Assembly (NCBI GenBank): GCA_016788945.1
Contig: JAEUSA010000119.1
Span: 1-5,173, forward strand
Direction of reading: 5' to 3'
Source of the DNA: Leptospiraceae bacterium
GTDB taxonomy: Bacteria > Spirochaetota > Leptospiria > Turneriellales > Turneriellaceae
DNA: 5,173 bases
Part shown: positions 1 to 3,300 of the stretch, one piece after another
Layout of the letters: every line of letters begins with the position of its first letter
How positions within the stretch are numbered: the stretch's first letter is position 1
Notes under the pieces: generated by a model
What the model saw: the letters and a program-made list of their open reading frames with translations, nothing else
Database searches by the model: none
Told to the model about the DNA's origin: nothing
Translations under genes and position numbers: made by a program

Positions 1-72
1 AAACCGCAAGCAGCGAAGCGCTTTAGTCGTCGACCAGGAGGTCAACGACCTACCGGCAGCGGTTTTTTCTAA
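1..72 (+). CDS. possible C-terminal tail of an upstream gene (partial, doubtful)
   Basis: Frame 1 is open from the first base to a TAA at 70-72 and encodes 23 residues rich in Arg, Lys, Gly and Pro, ending ..GSGFF. A basic, Gly/Pro-rich tail of this kind is common at the C-termini of RNA helicases and other RNA-binding proteins. The stop codon sits immediately before a terminator-like hairpin at 73-95, which is the expected arrangement for a gene end. Against this, the same bases are packed with inverted repeats, so the region could be structured RNA instead. Frame 2 is also open, to 210, and looks no better. The fragment is too short to assign a family. Confidence 0.25.
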   Translation, partial: KPQAAKRFSRRPGGQRPTGSGFF

Positions 73-94
73 AAAACCGCGAGGCTTGCGGTTT
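1..94. repeat. nested inverted-repeat cluster, branched RNA-like fold
   Basis: An 11-base arm AAACCGCAAGC (1-11) is exactly complementary to GCTTGCGGTTT (84-94). Inside it lie AGCG-AAG-CGCT (12-22), a 10-bp hairpin with one mismatch and an AGGA loop (26-35 with 40-49), and a 10-bp near-palindrome GCGGTTTTTT-CT-AAAAAACCGC (59-80). Together these would fold as a multi-branch structure closed by the outer arm. The outer arm may continue beyond the left edge of the window, because base 95 is another T. I do not recognise it as a tRNA, SRP RNA or tmRNA end. It may be a structured RNA, a mobile repeat, or a gene end with overlapping terminators. Confidence 0.6.
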
Positions 95-97
95 TCT
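73..97 (+). terminator. intrinsic terminator, A/T-tract symmetric
   Basis: AAAACCGC (73-80) pairs with GCGGTTTT (88-95) around the seven-base loop GAGGCTT, followed by CT. The GC core is only four pairs but is flanked by an A-tract and a T-tract, so it could act in both directions. It would terminate whatever transcript enters from the left and so insulate rnpB. The left arm can alternatively pair with 59-68, and the right arm with 1-11. Confidence 0.5.
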
Positions 98-181
98 ATG
101 CACGGTAAGGCTGAACCGTTCGCAAGTCTCAAGAACCCACAAAACGCGCCCGCACCCGCTATGGAATTCCGCAGCCCACTT

Positions 182-214
182 TTGCTCGCCAGCCGGTGTT
201 TTATTAACTAATAT
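182..214 (+). promoter_or_regulatory. weak candidate promoter of rnpB
   Basis: TAATAT at 209-214 is a good -10 match and lies 5-7 bases before the first paired bases of the RNase P RNA, where its 5' end is expected. An overlapping alternative is TATACT (212-217). The only -35-like element seen is TTGCTC at 182-187, but the 21-base spacer is too long, so the -35 assignment is poor. The stretch from 98 to about 208 holds no convincing gene. It contains only a small ACGGT/ACCGT inverted repeat (102-106 with 115-119). Confidence 0.4.
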
Positions 215-215
215 A

Positions 216-685
216 CTGCTGACAGGAGCAACCGCGCGGCCATAGCGTATCGCCTTAGCCCCGCAGGGCAAAGGCAGAAGATACGCGGGGGCGAGGAAAG
301 TCCGGACACCACGGGCAACGGGGCCAGAGAGATCTGGGCGGCGGAGATTCTTACGAATCCCTACTGACGAACAGTGCCACAGAAAAAATACCACCAGATT
401 GCGGGGTTGCGTAAGCACCCCCTCAATCTGGCAAGGGTGAAAAGGTGCGGTAAGAGCGCACCGCGCGGCCGAGAGGTTTGCGGCAGGGTAAACTCCCCCG
501 GGTGCAATTTCGAGCAGTTGTGGGTTCACACGAGGGCGTAAGCCCTGGCCGGCCCGGCCTGAACGACGCAACGGGTAGAAAGCGAAGGGCGGCGGGGTAT
601 AACCCGCCGACAAGACAAATGGTTGCCAAAGCGATTTTGCGAAAGCAAAATTCGCTCAGACAGAATCCGGCTTATGAATGTCACT
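216..685 (+). ncRNA. rnpB: RNase P RNA, bacterial class A
   Basis: This is the catalytic RNA of ribonuclease P, which removes 5' leaders from pre-tRNAs together with the small protein RnpA. All hallmark conserved blocks are present in order: GAGGAAAGTCCGGA (293-306), ACAGTGCCACAGAAAA (371-386), GGTGCGGTAAGAGCGCACCG (445-464), GGTAAACTCC (487-496), GACAAATGGTTGCC (614-627) and ACAGAATCCGGCTTAT (660-675). Visible helices include the P1 ends TGACA (220-224) with TGTCA (679-683), P2 GCAACC (228-233) with GGTTGC (621-626), P3 GCGTATC (245-251) with GATACGC (280-286), and P12 CCAGATTG (394-401) with CAATCTGG (424-431), capped by a GTAA tetraloop. The long-range core pairing is CCGGA (302-306) with TCCGG (666-670), a compensated change from the common CCGGG/CCCGG. 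Exact ends are uncertain by several bases. Confidence 0.97.
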
Positions 686-724
686 AATCCGCCTGCGGGT
701 CACCTGCAGGCGGATTTATTATTT
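686..724 (+). terminator. intrinsic terminator of rnpB
   Basis: A perfect 11-bp stem, AATCCGCCTGC (686-696) with GCAGGCGGATT (706-716), encloses a nine-base loop and is followed by the T-rich tail TTATTATTT. It begins directly at the end of RNase P RNA, so it defines the 3' end of that transcript. The tail also contains TATTAT (717-722), a possible -10 element for the small ORF downstream, but no matching -35 is visible. Confidence 0.9.
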
Positions 725-755
725 ACAACGCGGTGCCGCCTCGCCTGCATTACCC

Positions 756-839
756 ATGGCATCATCGCTGATCTGGGTCTTGATTGGGGTCTATATCGGC
801 TTCTTCATTTTTCTGCATAAAGTCATGAAGGACGCGTAA
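756..839 (+). CDS. 27-residue single-helix membrane protein (small ORF)
   Basis: The frame runs from ATG at 756 to TAA at 837-839. It starts MASS, continues with about 16 hydrophobic residues (Leu5 to Leu20, rich in Ile, Val, Phe and Gly, with one Trp and one Tyr), and ends HKVMKDA. This is a typical single transmembrane helix with a positively charged, presumably cytoplasmic, C-terminus. The stop codon is immediately followed by the ATG of the 195-residue membrane protein, so the two are probably co-translated and may interact in the membrane. No Shine-Dalgarno sequence precedes the ATG, which weakens the start call. Known bacterial proteins of this size and shape are often accessory subunits of larger membrane complexes. 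I do not recognise this one, so a partnership with the next gene is inference. Confidence 0.65.
   Translation: MASSLIWVLIGVYIGFFIFLHKVMKDA
827..832 (+). promoter_or_regulatory. ribosome binding site inside the small ORF
   Basis: GAAGGA lies seven bases before the ATG at 840. It falls within the last codons of the 27-residue ORF, so ribosomes finishing the small ORF would stop directly on the start of the next gene. This fixes the start of the 195-residue protein and argues for translational coupling. Confidence 0.7.
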
Positions 840-1427
840 ATGGTTTTAGGACACTATGCATCCGCCTTTTTAGTCAGGCCGCACCTACCGACGGCGCCGT
901 TTTGGTTATTATTGCTCACAGCCAACCTTGCAGAATTTCTCTGGTTGGCTTTAGCTTTGGTCGGCGTCGAGCCCACAAAACCCGACTCGATTCTCGATGC
1001 GACCTTTAACAACCTCGACGTGCACATGACTTACAGCCACAACGTGGTGCCGAACCTACTTCTTGGGGTTGCCGTGTTCGTTCTGGTGCAGCTGATCTGG
1101 AAAAATACAAAACTTTCTCTGGCCTGCGCATTCTTAACCTGCCTGCATGTCTGGTCTGATTTTATCGTCGGATTTCAACATGAACTTTTGGGGCCGACGT
1201 CGATGAAGATCGGGCTCAATTCATACGGCAGATTTCCATATACGGCAATTGTCATCGAATGGATTTTCGCCATTATCTGCCTGACGTATTTTGTTTCGGC
1301 TGAAAAGGCTCGCGGGCGCATCGTGCCGCGTAAGAAAATGATTCTTCTTTATTCTGCCTTCACGATCGGCATTCTTGCCTGGCTGCCGAATGCCTACACG
1401 CCGATGAGAAAATTGTTAGGGTTGTGA
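840..1427 (+). CDS. multi-pass membrane protein, putative membrane metal-dependent hydrolase-like family
   Basis: This 195-residue integral membrane protein has about five hydrophobic segments (near 20-43, 68-87, 92-112, 133-153 and 167-185). It resembles a widespread uncharacterised family whose members begin (M)xxGHxA, carry a (Y/T)SH motif after the first membrane segments, and have an HxxxD motif in a later one. Here these are Gly4-His5, Tyr65-Ser66-His67 and His103-Val-Trp-Ser-Asp107, followed by the family-like K(I/V)GL (123-126). The His/Asp pattern resembles the membrane-bound YdjM-type (DUF457) hydrolases, and relatives are sometimes labelled permease or metal-dependent hydrolase. 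No activity has been shown that I know of. The family's usual Asp in the DLLW-type motif is Glu here (Glu32, AEFLW). The start is set by GAAGGA at 827-832 and by the adjoining stop of the small ORF. The family assignment comes from remembered patterns, not a search. Confidence 0.85.
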   Translation: MVLGHYASAFLVRPHLPTAPFWLLLLTANLAEFLWLALALVGVEPTKPDSILDATFNNLDVHMTYSHNVVPNLLLGVAVFVLVQLIWKNTKLSLACAFLTCLHVWSDFIVGFQHELLGPTSMKIGLNSYGRFPYTAIVIEWIFAIICLTYFVSAEKARGRIVPRKKMILLYSAFTIGILAWLPNAYTPMRKLLGL

Positions 1428-1433
1428 CGCTGT

Positions 1434-1450
1434 CGGCGCGCTTTTCGCCG
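1434..1450 (+). terminator. weak hairpin after the membrane-protein gene
   Basis: CGGCG (1434-1438) pairs with CGCCG (1446-1450) around the loop CGCTTTT, six bases after the stop codon at 1425-1427. A second, competing pairing is CCGCCC (1448-1453) with GGGCGG (1480-1485). Neither has a T-tract behind it, so this is at most a weak or factor-assisted terminator. Confidence 0.25.
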
Positions 1451-1535
1451 CCCAAAGCTTAGGCTATGTGATTATTTCAGGGCGGTAAGAAAAGAGGCCG
1501 TTTGGGTCCATTCGGTCGAAATAGGCGTCGATATG

Positions 1536-1550
1536 TGTTATCATAGACGT
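1536..1550 (+). promoter_or_regulatory. extended -10 promoter, likely leaderless start
   Basis: TG-T-TATCAT (1536-1544) matches the extended -10 pattern TGnTATAAT at all but one position of the hexamer. Six bases (AGACGT) separate it from the ATG at 1551, so transcription would begin at or next to that A. There is no purine-rich ribosome site before the ATG and no clear -35 element. This favours 1551 over the upstream in-frame ATG at 1533, which lies inside the promoter. Confidence 0.5.
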
Positions 1551-2366
1551 ATGAAAACACTGATAGCAATAATCACGTCACAAAGCAAGGTCTTGCGCTA
1601 CGCGGTCTTTGCAGTTTTATGCTCCCCAAGTCTGGTTTGGCCCCAATCACCTTTGGCGGGTAGCCATGCAACTCGAGAGATTATTTTTGCCGCCCAGGCG
1701 GACTTCAAGAGCAAATTTTATAAGAGTTGCAATCGTATACAAATACTCGAAGCATTGGATTTGCGTCCTGTCGGCATGCGGGAGAAAAAGACATTCAACG
1801 CCGGCGACAAATGGGAGGAAAAGTGGCGGATCAATGCATGCGGAGAGATCGCCGTCCATTGGCTTGCTTTTGAGATGATTGCGATTAAAGGCCAAACGGC
1901 CTTGTCTATGCGCATAGGGCCTGCCGAAAATGCCAAGGATAATACCAAACAACTGTCGTTCGATGGATTAAATTGGGAAGTCGGCAGCTCAGATTATGGT
2001 CCCAACCACGCGTTTGTTGAATATGTCATCAAAGGAGAATCTATTGAGGCGTGGACGCGGCTTTTTACGCTCGCCGAAGGAAAGAGCACACTTTCTGCTG
2101 CCGAGCTAATTGCCTCACATAAAAAAAAGTTTGCTGCGGAAGGTTGCCCGGCATCTGATTTTCGCATAATTCATGATGGCGAAGGGGATGTAATATATTT
2201 CTGGGGATATTCGCAGTGTACAGTACCTAAAGAAGAGTTCAATATTGGACGTGTTGTTTCCAAAGACTCAAAGATATATTTTCTCACTCATGCTGCACGC
2301 AAGCAGCCGGCGGCATCTGAGCTAAAGCGCATTTCGACGGCATTGAAAAATTTCAAAATCCGATAG
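1551..2366 (+). CDS. exported four-cysteine protein of unknown function
   Basis: From the chosen start this is 271 residues. A basic, hydrophobic N-terminus (MKTLIAIITSQSK, then RYAVFAVLCSPSLVWPQS) is a plausible if somewhat long signal peptide. Cys24 follows AVL, which is not a proper lipobox. The mature part has exactly four cysteines (60, 97, 199, 223), two in each half, suggesting two disulfides outside the cytoplasm. The N-terminal half contains a W..NACG motif (Trp92 to Gly98) followed by predicted beta strands, a layout seen in many uncharacterised periplasmic proteins. The C-terminal half contains GESIEAWTRLFTL (162-174) followed by YSQC (220-223), which resembles small secreted domains I cannot name with certainty. 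It has no same-strand partner within operon distance and converges on the next gene with only 37 bases between the stops. An upstream ATG at 1533 would add six residues. Confidence 0.85.
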   Translation: MKTLIAIITSQSKVLRYAVFAVLCSPSLVWPQSPLAGSHATREIIFAAQADFKSKFYKSCNRIQILEALDLRPVGMREKKTFNAGDKWEEKWRINACGEIAVHWLAFEMIAIKGQTALSMRIGPAENAKDNTKQLSFDGLNWEVGSSDYGPNHAFVEYVIKGESIEAWTRLFTLAEGKSTLSAAELIASHKKKFAAEGCPASDFRIIHDGEGDVIYFWGYSQCTVPKEEFNIGRVVSKDSKIYFLTHAARKQPAASELKRISTALKNFKIR

Positions 2367-2403
2367 GTAGGCAAACCGGAGCGAGCTTGGCGATAGACAA
2401 AGG

Positions 2404-3168
2404 TTACTCCCCTTGGCTTCGGCGCCAGCTCCAGAAACCGGAGTAGCGATCGTCTTTTTCATAGCCGCAATTCTTGCATCGGAAGTGATAGACCTCGTCC
2501 CAGTGCACATCGGCCGAAAACAGGCCGGGGTCGTAATCGTGCGGATTATCGAATGATTTACCAGTGACTTTCAATTTGCGCTTTTTGCATTTCGGGCATT
2601 TGCTGGTCATCAGCCAACCGAACAGCATGTAGCCCGCGAACAGACCGACGAAGGCTAAAATGAGCCACGGGATCATGCCCTTAAATAAATCACCGAAGCG
2701 AAAATCTTTTTGTTTTTCGTCGCTGTAGCTCACCACGGTGTATGCGCCAGACTGGTAAATTTGCAGTACGTCTTCAAAGCGGCCGTCACGGTATTCGCCG
2801 TACCATGTCGCCGATTTATCCTTCTTGGCGAGCTCTTTGTCTTTGGGTATTTTGCGTCGCGCGATCAAATTGGTATAAATTGCCTCAAACTGTGCGCGCG
2901 CAAAGTCGCAGCGCATGCTGAACAGACGTTTATTGTAATAGGTCAACACACACTTTGCAGGCTTGAATTGATTGAGTAGACTATAAGGCGGATTCACCAC
3001 TTCGAAAGCGGTTTCTTCCCAACTCTGTTTATTCGACACATCTTTCGCGCCGGCTTTCACCGCATCGGGTGAACTGCCGAATTCGATGCCGGTGAACAAA
3101 TCTTGCGAGTGCGCATAGGTTTGCGCCGAAAAGAACAAGGCGAAAGCTACGGCATGAATACGTTGCAT
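2404..3168 (-). CDS. bitopic membrane protein: periplasmic domain, one TM helix, cytoplasmic zinc ribbon
   Basis: From the preferred start (Met complement of 3166-3168) the product has 254 residues. Residues 1-19 form a signal peptide ending TYA. Residues 20-160 form a soluble domain with the pattern GIEFGSSPDAVKAG (27-40), a two-cysteine stretch (73 and 87, possible disulfide) around YYNKRLFSM, and VVSYSDEK at its end. This resembles common exported domains of unknown role. One transmembrane helix spans about 165-187. The tail holds CPKC (191-194) and CKNC (231-234), a four-cysteine zinc-ribbon-type site, between basic and acidic or aromatic stretches. Signal peptide plus a single helix places the zinc ribbon in the cytoplasm. 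A sensing or scaffold role is inference only. The longer start at 3186 adds MRLFCA, but those codons overlap the likely -10 element, so the shorter form is preferred. Confidence 0.88.
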   Translation of the reverse strand: MQRIHAVAFALFFSAQTYAHSQDLFTGIEFGSSPDAVKAGAKDVSNKQSWEETAFEVVNPPYSLLNQFKPAKCVLTYYNKRLFSMRCDFARAQFEAIYTNLIARRKIPKDKELAKKDKSATWYGEYRDGRFEDVLQIYQSGAYTVVSYSDEKQKDFRFGDLFKGMIPWLILAFVGLFAGYMLFGWLMTSKCPKCKKRKLKVTGKSFDNPHDYDPGLFSADVHWDEVYHFRCKNCGYEKDDRYSGFWSWRRSQGE

Positions 3169-3173
3169 CGCAC

Positions 3174-3201
3174 AGAATAGGCGCATATATCAGACTGTAA
3201 A
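3174..3201 (-). promoter_or_regulatory. promoter of the zinc-ribbon gene, likely leaderless
   Basis: Read on the minus strand, TTTACA (3201-3196) is a five-of-six match to the -35 consensus. After 16 bases comes TATTCT (3179-3174), a four-of-six -10 match. Five bases then lead to the ATG at 3168. Transcription starting six bases after the -10 would begin on the A of that ATG, giving an mRNA with no leader. No Shine-Dalgarno sequence precedes either candidate ATG. Confidence 0.55.
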
Positions 3202-3229
3202 GTTTCTTGATCGTACCCGAAGGGGCAAA

Positions 3230-3242
3230 GTTCAAAAAGAAC
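3230..3242. repeat. small inverted repeat in the divergent promoter region
   Basis: GTTC-AAAAA-GAAC lies between two CAAAG direct repeats (3225-3229 and 3242-3246). It sits midway between the divergent zinc-ribbon and surface-protein genes, so it could be an operator. The arms are only four bases long and may be chance. No good -10/-35 pair for the plus-strand gene was found in this 132-base gap. Confidence 0.25.
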
Positions 3243-3291
3243 AAAGGGCTTGTCGCTTTGAGATGGTGTGATTCGCATGGTGCTTACCACC

Positions 3292-3296
3292 GGGGG
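3292..3296 (+). promoter_or_regulatory. weak ribosome binding site of the surface-protein gene
   Basis: GGGGG lies four bases before the ATG at 3301. It is the only G-rich element near the start, but spacing and sequence are poor compared with GGAGG. The preceding TGGT-GCTT-ACCA (3279-3290) could form a small hairpin just upstream. Confidence 0.35.
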
Positions 3297-3300
3297 TTCT

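Noticed and set aside
1..95. tRNA, attachment site or integron attC at the left edge
   Set aside because: The hairpin order is cloverleaf-like, but there is no T-loop GGTTCAA, no CCA end and no attC core sequences.
50..613. 187-residue minus-strand reading frame
   Set aside because: It lies almost wholly antisense to RNase P RNA. The openness is a by-product of the GC-rich structured RNA, and the translation is low-complexity Pro/Arg/Ala without domain features.
478..820. Two plus-strand frames (478-687 and 623-820)
   Set aside because: Both run through the conserved 3' half of rnpB, and the second also runs through its terminator. They are chance frames.
1551..1625. Lipoprotein signal (Cys24 after AVL)
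   Set aside because: Leu directly before the cysteine and Ala at -3 do not fit a lipobox, even a relaxed spirochaetal one. Ordinary signal cleavage is more likely.
2367..2403. Shared bidirectional terminator between the convergent genes
   Set aside because: Only short, wobble-rich pairings (CCGGAGC region) exist in these 37 bases, with no T-tract, so no terminator is supported.
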